Source: an uncultured Oscillospiraceae bacterium (lineage in GTDB: Bacteria; Bacillota; Clostridia; Oscillospirales; Acutalibacteraceae). Taken from it: DNA of 64,000 bases. The DNA is taken from NCBI GenBank assembly GCA_900539425.1, contig UQBX01000004.1, forward strand, positions 70,162-134,161. Direction: 5' to 3'. This document shows positions 53,399 to 61,723 of this stretch, one piece after another (the first letter of the stretch is position 1; every line of letters starts with the position of its first letter). The notes under the pieces are model-generated. The model was not told the DNA's origin. It made no database searches and saw only the letters and a list, made by a program, of their open reading frames with translations. The position numbers and the translations under genes were made by a program.

Positions 53399-54351
53399 CT
53401 TATACTGACACAAATTATAAGGATTTAGGGGTTTTGAATTTTCAAAAATCTGATTTTGATATCGGCGGAGACAATAACTTTGAAATTTCGATTCCTTTAA
53501 CCTCATGGGTCAGTGGTATAGACTTTGGTTCACTGATATATGAAGAAGGATATGAGACAGGCGGCGTAGTTTCTGCTATTGAAACAGCAACGGATGAACA
53601 GCTTGTCAAACTTAAAGGATATACATGGCGTGGGTACCTTGCTAATCACATTATAGAGCCGCCGTCAGGTCAGGACTATTTGACTGTGAGCGGTGATGTA
53701 AATGCTTGTATATCATCTGTCATAAATAATAAGTACAGCGGTTTAATTATGGGGAGTTCTCAGCCGGCAGGTGTTAATATCTCGAATTATCAATTCAAAA
53801 GATATGTTACAGTTCTTGATGGGCTTACAGAAATGCTTAAGACTGTTGAGTATAAGTTGAAGATAACACACACAATTGACGGAACGGTAGAAGTATCTGC
53901 CGTTCCGGTAGTGGATTATTCAGAAAATATTGAGTTATCTCAGGACAGCCGCATTAATTTTAAGATCGAAAATAATAAAGGAACCGTTAATCATTTGATT
54001 TGCCTAGGAGCAGGTGAATTGAAAAACCGTACAGTTTTACATTTGTATTTAGATTCGAAAGGAAATATTGGTACAACACAATATTTTTTTGGCATTAATG
54101 AGATAATGCAGACTTATGATAATGCAAATTCGGAAAATTTACGGGCTGACGGAGAAAAAGAATTCAAAAACCTTTTGAATGGGTATTCTTTTTCTATGGA
54201 TATCCAAGCGCTTGGTATTGATGTTGATATAGGTGATATAATCGGCGGTCGAGATTATATAACCGGCATAACTGTAAAAAAACCGTTAAAAAGCAAAATA
54301 ATAACTTTTGAAAATGGAGTAAAATCCGTTCAATACAATTTGGAGGAGTAA
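53389..54351 (+). CDS. Tail-tip protein (Tal-like / Gp37-like)
   Basis: A 320-residue protein matching the N-terminal structural part of siphovirus tail-associated proteins (LVKLKGYTWRGYLANHIIEP, ELSQDSRINFKIENNKGTVN, IGDIIGGRDYITGITVKKP). No C-terminal lytic domain is fused. It follows Dit directly, the expected order for the tail tip. Confidence 0.75.
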   Translation: MELTYTDTNYKDLGVLNFQKSDFDIGGDNNFEISIPLTSWVSGIDFGSLIYEEGYETGGVVSAIETATDEQLVKLKGYTWRGYLANHIIEPPSGQDYLTVSGDVNACISSVINNKYSGLIMGSSQPAGVNISNYQFKRYVTVLDGLTEMLKTVEYKLKITHTIDGTVEVSAVPVVDYSENIELSQDSRINFKIENNKGTVNHLICLGAGELKNRTVLHLYLDSKGNIGTTQYFFGINEIMQTYDNANSENLRADGEKEFKNLLNGYSFSMDIQALGIDVDIGDIIGGRDYITGITVKKPLKSKIITFENGVKSVQYNLEE

Positions 54352-54353
54352 AT

Positions 54354-55199
54354 ATGCAAATTGTAACAGGACGCACGGGAACACCTCACATAACAAGTGT
54401 GCAGGAACGTGCTCTTAATCAAGGTATAATAGGTAAGGATGTTTATATTCTTAGCACAGGTAAAAATCTTCAGGCTGAAGTTGCTTCAAACAATGAAATT
54501 CACATTAATGATGGAGTTCTGATGTTTCAGGGCTGTGAGTTCATTGTAGAACCGTCTACCTACGATACTATTCAGGTGCCTAACGGTACTCAGGGAATGC
54601 AAAGGAAAGATCTTATTACTGTAAAATATACATGCAGCGGAAGTTCACAGAGTGAAAAAGGAGAATGGGGATATATTCAGGGCACACCGTCAGAAAGTAA
54701 TCCTAAGATTCCATCTGTATCAAAAACCGGCGATTTACAGAAACTTGATCCTTCTGCCGAAGCTGCTGTTTTTGTAGTTACATTAAATGGTGTAAATATT
54801 ATATCTGTTGAACCTGTTGTTGATGTCATTAAACCCATCACAACAGATACAAACCCTGTTTTATGGGAGGGATATGAAAGAATGAGAGAAGACGTAACTA
54901 TTCAACTTTCAGAACCAATATCGGCTCAGAAAACAGGTATATGCCTTGAATGGCAGCTAGCAAGTTCAAATAGTAGCGCACCATATGGCGATAGTAATTT
55001 TCAGTACATACCAAAATACCATAGAGGCTCAACTGTTTTTGATTCTGGTACAGTTGCGTGGGGAACAAATTCCCGTAAACGTATTACAATATCTGATGAT
55101 TCAATTACAGGAGACGCTTATAACACTCAAACAGGTACTGTAGAGGGAAAAACTTATAAAAACGGTCAACTTGTTTTAGTAAGAGTAACGGGATGGTAA
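54354..55199 (+). CDS. Baseplate or receptor-binding structural protein
   Basis: A 281-residue protein. The N-terminus MQIVTGRTGTPHITSVQERA and GVLMFQGCEFIVEPSTYDTI are typical of a Clostridial phage baseplate protein that follows Tal; the C-terminal 80 residues (from about WQLASSNSSAPYGDSN) may carry the binding tip. It is the last tail gene; no separate tail fibre follows, so it may set host range. RBS GGAGG. Confidence 0.7.
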   Translation: MQIVTGRTGTPHITSVQERALNQGIIGKDVYILSTGKNLQAEVASNNEIHINDGVLMFQGCEFIVEPSTYDTIQVPNGTQGMQRKDLITVKYTCSGSSQSEKGEWGYIQGTPSESNPKIPSVSKTGDLQKLDPSAEAAVFVVTLNGVNIISVEPVVDVIKPITTDTNPVLWEGYERMREDVTIQLSEPISAQKTGICLEWQLASSNSSAPYGDSNFQYIPKYHRGSTVFDSGTVAWGTNSRKRITISDDSITGDAYNTQTGTVEGKTYKNGQLVLVRVTGW

Positions 55200-56221
55200 A
55201 CTTGTATCTTTAATTCAATATTTCCAACCATTAAGTTGCCTTATCTAATCGTTATATATGAAATATACTAAAAGATAGTGTGGCTTTATTTTAATAATCA
55301 TATCAAAAATATGTGAGAATAACGGTAGCGTTTATTTATCAGCTTATAGGATGTTGGGTCTTTTGCATAAACAGTAAACATATATATACCAATCAAGTCA
55401 CAAGGGTTAGCATTAGAATTATTACAACAAGGTTAGGCGTAGTTAGATATTTTTAGAATATAGGTGTAGTAAATAGAGAAAATTTATATTTTATATTGAT
55501 ATGTGAAAAAGGTAACTTTTGATTTAAAATCAGAAACTCCTAAGTTTCGATGAAGATGTTCAATGTTTATAAATAGAGAGAATATTTGATATATATTTTA
55601 TGAATAAATGAAGGATTTCCTATAAATTTTGAATTATATAATACCATATTTTATAAGTTTTTATTTTACACCAACACATCTATAATTGTCATACTAATAA
55701 ATATTCTGATGCTAACCTGTTATTCGCAATAAAGTTCAAGTTGGTTGTAATATAAAATAAGTATTTTAGTTGTATATTGCGGCTTTTTCAAAAGTAAAAA
55801 TGTCACTAGGCGTTGTTCTTATATGTTGTGGAAAAATAACTAATATACAGATCGACATGAGCAAAAGTGAGCTTGAAAAATCAGATTTTAATGGAAATAA
55901 AAGAGACTACATCAAATTTAACCGGCGGTGATATATAAATAAATTTGGATAAAGATAACAATATGCAACGACTGCAGTTTGATACATTTCCCCATAATTT
56001 AATTAGTTAAAATTTGTTTTATGTTTTCAAATAAATGTTTTACTAAAACTTATATGGCAATTGTATATATAAAAATATAACAGTTTTTTGCTTTTAATTT
56101 TTAATGCAATTTGGAAAAAAGTTTACAACAGCTATTTGGGTGCAAATATTAAATCTATGTTTCAAAACTAATAATCAATTATTGTGGAAAGCAAAAAGGT
56201 TAAGTGAAGGGGAGGTGTTAG
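55200..56221. other. 1-kb non-coding gap between tail and lysis genes
   Basis: AT-rich with no supported gene. A short frame opening at 56104 overlaps the XhlA gene out of frame and lacks a ribosome binding site. Tail fibre genes often lie here in related phages. No RNA gene or DGR-type repeat was recognised. Confidence 0.55.
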
Positions 56222-56515
56222 TTGGTGGAGTGGACTGTAGTAACCGTAATAATTGCCATAGTGGGGCTTGTGGGCACGGTAGCTGTGCCGCTTTCCAAAA
56301 ACACAAAGGCAATGACGCAGCTCAGCGAAAAAATCAATCACCTTGTTTACAGAATGGACAAGGATGAGGTCGAGCTTAGCGATTTCAAAAGTAAGTCTGC
56401 TGATAAACATAGGCTCATTTTTGATACGCTTGGTGAACATCAGAAAAAAATAATCAACCATGAGAGCAGAATTTATGCCCTCGAAAAAAATAATAAAAAG
56501 GGGAAAGATAAATGA
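56222..56515 (+). CDS. XhlA-like membrane lysis protein
   Basis: About 97 residues. The N-terminal hydrophobic segment (VVTVIIAIVGLVGTVAVPLS) is followed by a coiled coil (MDKDEVELSDFKSKSADKHR) and charged tail. It resembles XhlA-type haemolysin proteins with the membrane segment reversed in position, or a short phage DUF1515-like protein. Start is TTG 56222 or GTG 56225; GGGGAGG lies upstream. It overlaps the holin-endolysin by four bases. Confidence 0.65.
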   Translation: MVEWTVVTVIIAIVGLVGTVAVPLSKNTKAMTQLSEKINHLVYRMDKDEVELSDFKSKSADKHRLIFDTLGEHQKKIINHESRIYALEKNNKKGKDK

Positions 56516-57654
56516 ATACCATCAACTGGAAAGTAAGGCTTCAGAGCGGCTCTTGGTGGATGGGTATCATATCCGCTGTAGTTGTGGCAGTCTTCGCCAT
56601 ACTTAAAATTTTTAAGGTGGAAACATCGGTCACTGCGGATGAAATAATGAATGTAGCTATGCTTGTTCTTATGATACCTGCCGCCATAGGCATAACAACC
56701 GACCCGACAACAAAGGGCGTTTCTGACAGTGAACAGGCTCTTACATACGATGCCCCGAAAGAGGACACCGAAAAAGGCGGCTTAATTACATACGATGAAT
56801 TTGTTGCGGAATATAACGGAAAGGCAACAGATTATGACGGCGAATACGGCGCTCAGTGCGTTGACCTTATTAAACTTTATCTTAATAAGGTATTCGGAAT
56901 TAAGCCCGGCAGCTGGGGCAACGCAATGTATTACTGGCTGAACTTCGAAAAGCACTCAGAACTCACGAAGAATTTCACAAAAATTGCGAACACCGCTTCT
57001 TTCATTCCGCAGGCAGGTGACATAATGGTTTGGAATGGCAATGTGGGCGGCGGATGCGGTCATGTTGCTATCTGCACAGGTGAGGGCGACACTTCTGAAT
57101 TTTATTCTTACGATCAAAACTGGAACGGTAAAGAAATGCATAAGGTAAAGCACGATTACGATGACGTTTACGGCGTGCTCCGCCCAAAAGACCAGAGCAA
57201 AGTCAAGACCTCCGTTTCTTCCTCAAATACATATCCTGCTCCTGTTAAGTGGCAGAACGGCAGCACCGTGGAAAAAGTTTTCAAAGAGAATGATCTGACA
57301 GGGGAAATCGGCTCCCTTGCCGCAAGAGAAAGTGCAGATTGTTATAGCAAGTCGGGCGACGGCTACGTTGTTGTATATGACCTTGACGGCACAAACAAGC
57401 ATAAAGTCGGCTTTGTTAAATATGCCGGCGGTGTAAAGTATGCGCCGCCAGAGAGTAAGCAGTGGAAAAACGGCTCTACAAACGAAACCGTTTATGCTGA
57501 TACTGCTAAGAAAACTGTTATAGGTACTATTTACCCGAACGAAACAGCATACGGCCTCGGCAAGATTGACGGAATGTTCCTTGTGCTGTATAAGGTTACC
57601 GGCTCTAACACACAGAAGTGCGGTTTTGTTGAATACAACGGCGGTCTTGAGTAA
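56512..57654 (+). CDS. Holin (phi LC3 type) fused to CHAP endolysin
   Basis: A 380-residue protein. Residues 1-70 are a phi LC3-type holin: NWKVRLQSGSWWMGIISAVV, two hydrophobic segments and the conserved PTTKGVSDS. Residues about 90-225 form a CHAP amidase/peptidase with catalytic Cys in YGAQCVDLIKLYL and His in GGGCGHVAICTG. Two C-terminal repeats (VKWQNGSTVEKVF..., KQWKNGSTNETVY...) may bind the wall. Holin and endolysin are normally separate genes, so the fusion is unusual. Its base composition is richer in GC than the tail genes. Confidence 0.88.
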   Translation: MNTINWKVRLQSGSWWMGIISAVVVAVFAILKIFKVETSVTADEIMNVAMLVLMIPAAIGITTDPTTKGVSDSEQALTYDAPKEDTEKGGLITYDEFVAEYNGKATDYDGEYGAQCVDLIKLYLNKVFGIKPGSWGNAMYYWLNFEKHSELTKNFTKIANTASFIPQAGDIMVWNGNVGGGCGHVAICTGEGDTSEFYSYDQNWNGKEMHKVKHDYDDVYGVLRPKDQSKVKTSVSSSNTYPAPVKWQNGSTVEKVFKENDLTGEIGSLAARESADCYSKSGDGYVVVYDLDGTNKHKVGFVKYAGGVKYAPPESKQWKNGSTNETVYADTAKKTVIGTIYPNETAYGLGKIDGMFLVLYKVTGSNTQKCGFVEYNGGLE

Positions 57655-57683
57655 GTAAGACATGCTGTATGTAGAAATTTAAT

Positions 57684-57724
57684 AAAAGCCCCGGCTCTTA
57701 ATTGAGATAGGGTTTTTATTTTTG
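57684..57724 (+). terminator. Terminator after the lysis genes
   Basis: AAAAGCCC pairs with GGGTTTTT, with inner CTC/GAG pairs, followed by TATTTTT. Confidence 0.65.
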
Positions 57725-57773
57725 ATTTTTGTTTAAGTATATGGCAAGCATTTATTTTTTAATACTTCTAAGA

Positions 57774-57811
57774 AAAACCGCCCTGCAAAAAGCAGAGCGG
57801 TTTTGTTTTTT
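57774..57811. terminator. Bidirectional terminator at the right edge of the phage element
   Basis: AAAACCGCCCTGC and GCAGAGCGGTTTT pair with one mismatch, T-runs on both strands; it separates the lysis genes from the converging PAP2 gene. Confidence 0.85.
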
Positions 57812-57846
57812 GATATTGATTGTAGACCTGTTTGAACAGGATTTTT

Positions 57847-58686
57847 TTATTGCATTGCAGGGCAGCCGTTTTTGAATACGGTCTTATCGAGCACCGCAAT
57901 GGTGATTATAACAGTCAGCAGTCCTACGGCGCCGCCCATTGCAACATCGGAAAGATAATGTGCTCCCATTACAAGTCTTGTAACGGCTACAACGCAGGTG
58001 TATATAAACGGCAATATGAAACAGAGCTGTCTGTATTTATATGCTTTTTTGCTTATGTATGGCAGCAGCATTGCAAGAAAACTCATGGCGGCGCCTGCTG
58101 TGTGGCCGCTGGGAAAAGATTTATTGCCGTTTATGCCGTTTATAACATACCACGGTGTAAATGAGTCGTAGTTTCCCATTGAAAGCAGGTCTCTAAAACG
58201 CACCCTTCCCCACAGATATTTCATTCCCTCAACTGCCGAAAGCTGAACTGCCATTACAGCTATTCCCGCAACAGCAAGCACTGCTATGGGCTTTTTGAGA
58301 TGGTCGGGTATTTTTATAAATTTAGCTCCGAATATAAGCACAAGTGAAAAACCAATGCCATAAACTATTCCGAAAGCAAGATTGTTTTCCTCTACAAAGA
58401 AATGCTTTGCAAAGTAATAGCCGAAATACGCTCCGCCGCCGAGAGATATACAAGCACCCACGAATTTAGCAAACTTTGAATCACAGCAATATAAAATTGC
58501 AGTACCCGCAATAGGGCATATAAGGCGGCAGGGTATCTCTCCCGTATTGTAAAACCATACGGCAAAGGCGTTTTCGGGAGAATTCAGCAGAATATCCAGC
58601 TTCAGATCAACAAACAATGCGGCAATCAGAGCCGCGGCAGTAAGTATGTAAAAAACAATTATATTTTTTCTGTAAGTTTTAAGCAC
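57847..58686 (-). CDS. PAP2-family membrane phosphatase
   Basis: About 279 residues with multiple hydrophobic segments. PAP2 motifs are KYLWGRVRFRD, SFPSGHTAGAA (active-site region) and RLVMGAHYLSDV with the nucleophilic His. It dephosphorylates lipid phosphates such as undecaprenyl pyrophosphate or phosphatidic acid. GTG 58686 is chosen because AAGAGG lies 8 bases before it; GTG 58695 overlaps that site. Confidence 0.88.
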   Translation of the reverse strand: MLKTYRKNIIVFYILTAAALIAALFVDLKLDILLNSPENAFAVWFYNTGEIPCRLICPIAGTAILYCCDSKFAKFVGACISLGGGAYFGYYFAKHFFVEENNLAFGIVYGIGFSLVLIFGAKFIKIPDHLKKPIAVLAVAGIAVMAVQLSAVEGMKYLWGRVRFRDLLSMGNYDSFTPWYVINGINGNKSFPSGHTAGAAMSFLAMLLPYISKKAYKYRQLCFILPFIYTCVVAVTRLVMGAHYLSDVAMGGAVGLLTVIITIAVLDKTVFKNGCPAMQ

Positions 58687-58750
58687 GGCGCTCACCTCTT
58701 TCGGTTTAATTATACTATACGTGATCTAAACAATCAATTCATGATTTAAA

Positions 58751-58784
58751 ATGAGAAACAGCCGCCTGTTACGGCAGCTGTTTC
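58751..58784 (-). terminator. Terminator of the LPNTG protein gene
   Basis: On the minus strand GAAACAGC pairs with GCTGTTTC around an inner GCC/GGC stem, followed by TCATTTT. Confidence 0.7.
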
Positions 58785-58814
58785 CATAATGGAGTTATTT
58801 TGATGTATTACCGA

Positions 58815-60377
58815 TTATTCGGTAACCTTTTTCTTTGAAATGATAAGAACATAAGCAAGAGCTATGCCTGAGCATACTGCTACAAGTGAGCTTACACCGG
58901 TAATATAATCAGCTGTTCTGCCTGTGTTCGGAAGTTTCGGATTAGAAGCCTTTGCGGGGGTCTTATCTGCATTTGCAGCAGTTGTTGACTCACCTGATGT
59001 GGTAGGCTCTGTTGTTCCGGGTTTCTGAGTTGTAGGCTCCTCTGTTGTAGGCTCTTCAGTTGTTGGTTCCTCTGTTGTGGGTTCTTCGGGAATTTCTCTG
59101 CCTGCAAGAGATGCAACAGCTATAACAGCCTCATTGGCAAGATCATCGTTGCTCATATTAATAAGTTCAATAAGCTGAGCTTCAACTTCTGCGGGAATTT
59201 CTATCTTGAGAGCGCTTTCAAGCAAGCTTCCGCTTCCGTTATCTGTTATAGCAAATTCAAGTGTTGATCTGTTTGTTGAAATAAGGTTGTAAACATAGTC
59301 GAAAACAGCCTTGAGAAGATCTGCGTTTGTTGCTGTTTCGGTAACGTGTGTAAGGTCAATAGCAGGGATTTTAACAACGCTGGTAATAGCGCCTGCGCCT
59401 GCCTCTTCAAGGATAACAGGGATAGCGGCATTAATATCTATTCTCTTGAGTTCTCCTTCGCCTGTTGTGGGCAGATTAGACCATTTGGTGTTTATGTCAT
59501 TAATGGTATTGATTACTTCTGTAAAATCAATGCCAAGACCTGAGAGACTGCTTTCAAGTACATTAATTATAGAAGCAAGATTGTTGAGTACCTTTGAAAC
59601 GCCGTCATAAAGAAGAGCAAAATTATCATCTTTAAGTACATTGCGAAGCATATTGAGGATATTGTTTACTGAATCGGGGAATATTGCTTTTACAATATTT
59701 TTAAGATATCCTTCAATAAGCTCTTCGTTTGGTGCGTATGTTGAGAAGCCAAGAGCTGTGTCTGCTGTTACTTCTTGCTCAATTCCGAGAGCCTTGCATA
59801 TTTCATCAAGTCCGTTGGCAAGTTCTGTTCCCTGAGCCTGAGCACCCATTAATGGAATCATGATAAATGTCTGAGCAAGGTTAGGATCTATAAGCATTTC
59901 GATAGCTTTGTCGAGTTCAGCAGCGAATTCTTCTTCACTTGCTACGGTAATAGGATGATCAGCAAAGAATTTTGCAAATGTTCCGGGAATTACAGTGCCG
60001 TCCTCACCCTCTGAATCAGCAATTATCTTGCCGCTCTCGTCACCGTATGCTTCTAATTCGGCAAAGCGGTCCGGATCCAGATCCATATAGAAATATACGG
60101 TATCTGATGCTCTGGAAGTATTACCGCCCTGATTGAGCAATGCGCTGAGTGAAGGCATAAATGCGTATATTGCCTCTATTGTATCTCCGGTGAAAGCTAT
60201 ATTGTCGGCGATTGTTTTAAGGTCGTCAACCATAAGAGCAAAATCCTCTTCGGTGGCCTTTTCACCATAGGTAGGCTTGTAAGCGGCAGACGCGGTGATT
60301 GTTGCCGTTGTTGCCGAAAAAGCCATAAGAACAGCAAGCAGCAAGCTGACTATTCTTGTTCTTTTCTTTGTTTTCAT
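58815..60377 (-). CDS. LPNTG-anchored surface protein
   Basis: A 520-residue secreted protein. Residues 1-32 form a signal peptide ending TITASA. A helical, Asp/Leu/Ile-rich ectodomain of unknown fold follows (about 35-420), then four EEPTT repeats and a Thr/Pro-rich wall spacer, the sorting signal LPNTG, a hydrophobic segment and the charged tail ISKKKVTE. A sortase should anchor it to the wall. Preceded by AAAGGGG. The ectodomain was not recognised. Confidence 0.88.
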   Translation of the reverse strand: MKTKKRTRIVSLLLAVLMAFSATTATITASAAYKPTYGEKATEEDFALMVDDLKTIADNIAFTGDTIEAIYAFMPSLSALLNQGGNTSRASDTVYFYMDLDPDRFAELEAYGDESGKIIADSEGEDGTVIPGTFAKFFADHPITVASEEEFAAELDKAIEMLIDPNLAQTFIMIPLMGAQAQGTELANGLDEICKALGIEQEVTADTALGFSTYAPNEELIEGYLKNIVKAIFPDSVNNILNMLRNVLKDDNFALLYDGVSKVLNNLASIINVLESSLSGLGIDFTEVINTINDINTKWSNLPTTGEGELKRIDINAAIPVILEEAGAGAITSVVKIPAIDLTHVTETATNADLLKAVFDYVYNLISTNRSTLEFAITDNGSGSLLESALKIEIPAEVEAQLIELINMSNDDLANEAVIAVASLAGREIPEEPTTEEPTTEEPTTEEPTTQKPGTTEPTTSGESTTAANADKTPAKASNPKLPNTGRTADYITGVSSLVAVCSGIALAYVLIISKKKVTE

Positions 60378-60619
60378 AAATTTTCGAGCCCCTTTCTGCT
60401 GAAAAAATAATATATGGGTTTGCGGAACTTTAAAATAACGTATCCAAAATAACTCCCCGCTCTTTAGCTATAGCATAGAAAAAAAGCAAAAGCAATGACA
60501 TTTAAATTGTATTTTTCCTGTTTATTATGTATTTTGATAAAAAATTAACAAAATAATTTTAGCACTTCCGAAATTTATATCAAAATAAGGAAGTGATAAT
60601 TTTATATATACAATAATAA

Positions 60620-60662
60620 AAAGAAAAGAGCCGCCGGAAATCCGACAGCTCTTTTCTTTAAG
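60620..60662. terminator. Bidirectional terminator
   Basis: AAAGAAAAGAGC and GCTCTTTTCTTT form a 12-bp stem with inner CGGA/TCCG pairs and T-runs on both strands. It ends the YczE gene transcript. The rest of 60378-60726 holds the LPNTG gene leader and no gene. Confidence 0.85.
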
Positions 60663-60726
60663 GGGTAAAAATTTATGTGAAGCAATTTTGCTTGCTGGCA
60701 AATATGGAGCGATAACGCTCGTATTA

Positions 60727-61551
60727 TTAACGGAACCGGCGCGCACCGTTTGAGGAATCTGTATTCCTGAAATCAGTTACCGGGCGGAGCGAATTTTTGA
60801 TGAGCGCACCTTTTATCAGGAAAAACGCTATATCTTTGCTCATACCCTCGTAATCCACGTTTAGTATCTTAGAGCTTACATGCTTATTAAAGAAATTAAC
60901 AAGCGGCCCCATACAAAACGCCGTGATCACCGTGCCTATTCCGATATTTTTTATTTCCGAAAAGTTTCCTTGTAAAGCAGCTGAAAGCCCTCCGCTTACC
61001 ACAAATCCTATAAAAACAACGCACACATCTGTCATGACACGCGTCCATTTCATAGGGATTTTGATTGCCTGTGTCAGCATAAAGGCAAGTGTGTCATATG
61101 GCCCCACTCCAACATTAGCTGTAAAAAACAGGCTGCTTGAAAAGCACATTGTTACAATTCCTGCCGCAAGAAGCAGAAGCCTTACGGGAAGACCGCTGTT
61201 TGCAAGGGGAGAGAAAAGCTCTTCGAAAAACTCGCAGGTGTAGCCAACGAATATCATATTGAATACCGTGCCTATTCCCACAAGCCCGCGGTGGGCAACT
61301 ATAACCACAAATATCAGTATTGCTATATTAACAATTAACTGATATGTTCCGAACCGTATACCCACAACGGATGAAACATTCATATTCATCGAGGTAAAGG
61401 GGTCAACCCCGAATCCTGAAAGGGAGAAAAGGGAAACCGCAAAGCCGGTAATGAAAACGCTTATGAATGAAAGCACTGTGCGTTTAACCATATTATGCTG
61501 GATAAACATATCTTTTATGTATCCGTATGCTTCACTCTTAAAGTGTTTCAT
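60727..61551 (-). CDS. YczE/YyaS-family membrane protein
   Basis: A 274-residue integral membrane protein: GFAVSLFSLSGFGVDPFTSM, GIGTVFNMIFVGY, FFTANVGVGPYDTLAFML and GIGTVITAFCMGPLVNFF, with about six hydrophobic segments. In B. subtilis YczE affects nonribosomal antibiotic production, but the molecular role of the family is unknown. ATG 61551 lies 7 bases after GGGGA; two in-frame TTGs precede it. Confidence 0.82.
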   Translation of the reverse strand: MKHFKSEAYGYIKDMFIQHNMVKRTVLSFISVFITGFAVSLFSLSGFGVDPFTSMNMNVSSVVGIRFGTYQLIVNIAILIFVVIVAHRGLVGIGTVFNMIFVGYTCEFFEELFSPLANSGLPVRLLLLAAGIVTMCFSSSLFFTANVGVGPYDTLAFMLTQAIKIPMKWTRVMTDVCVVFIGFVVSGGLSAALQGNFSEIKNIGIGTVITAFCMGPLVNFFNKHVSSKILNVDYEGMSKDIAFFLIKGALIKNSLRPVTDFRNTDSSNGARRFR

Positions 61552-61723
61552 CAACAAATCCCCGCGCTATTTTCCTCTCTTGCCATAAATTATATACAGT
61601 TGATTTAAAAAATCAATATTTTTCCATCAACTTCTATGTTATGAACACAATGCACAATGAACAACTTCAAAATTTGTGAAATATGCACAATGATTAGCAG
61701 GCTTATAACGGGTGTAGATTGAT

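Larger units (their letters stand above)
43256..57770. mobile_element. Domesticated phage element: tail, lysis and control genes only (tailocin candidate)
   Basis: Ordered modules: CI-like repressor and Cro-like gene with operators (43656-44676), small Cys-rich protein, ArpU-type activator, Prp-like protease, scaffold, then tail terminator, tail tube, frameshifted chaperone, tape measure, Dit, Tal-like, baseplate protein, XhlA and holin-endolysin. Integrase, replication, terminase, portal and major capsid genes are missing. AT-rich gaps without reading frames lie at 45062-45423, 45808-46240, 47276-48585 and 55200-56221. Intact tail and lysis frames beside lost head genes suggest selection for a tail particle, but scaffold and Prp relics also fit a decaying prophage. 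Confidence 0.7.

Noticed and set aside
55200..56100. Diversity-generating retroelement near the receptor-binding gene
   Set aside because: No reverse transcriptase and no template/variable repeat pair was visible.
56104..56367. 87-codon frame overlapping the XhlA-like gene
   Set aside because: No ribosome binding site; the better gene in the other frame has GGGGAGG and overlaps the holin-endolysin start.
57690..57850. Right attachment site matching the tRNA-Ser 3' end
   Set aside because: No repeat of the tRNA-Ser 3' sequence was found near the right edge of the phage element, so integration at tRNA-Ser is not supported from this window.
59050..59110. CRISPR-like tandem repeats
   Set aside because: The short repeats encode the EEPTT wall spacer of the LPNTG protein in frame; there are no spacers. 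No CRISPR array was seen in the window.
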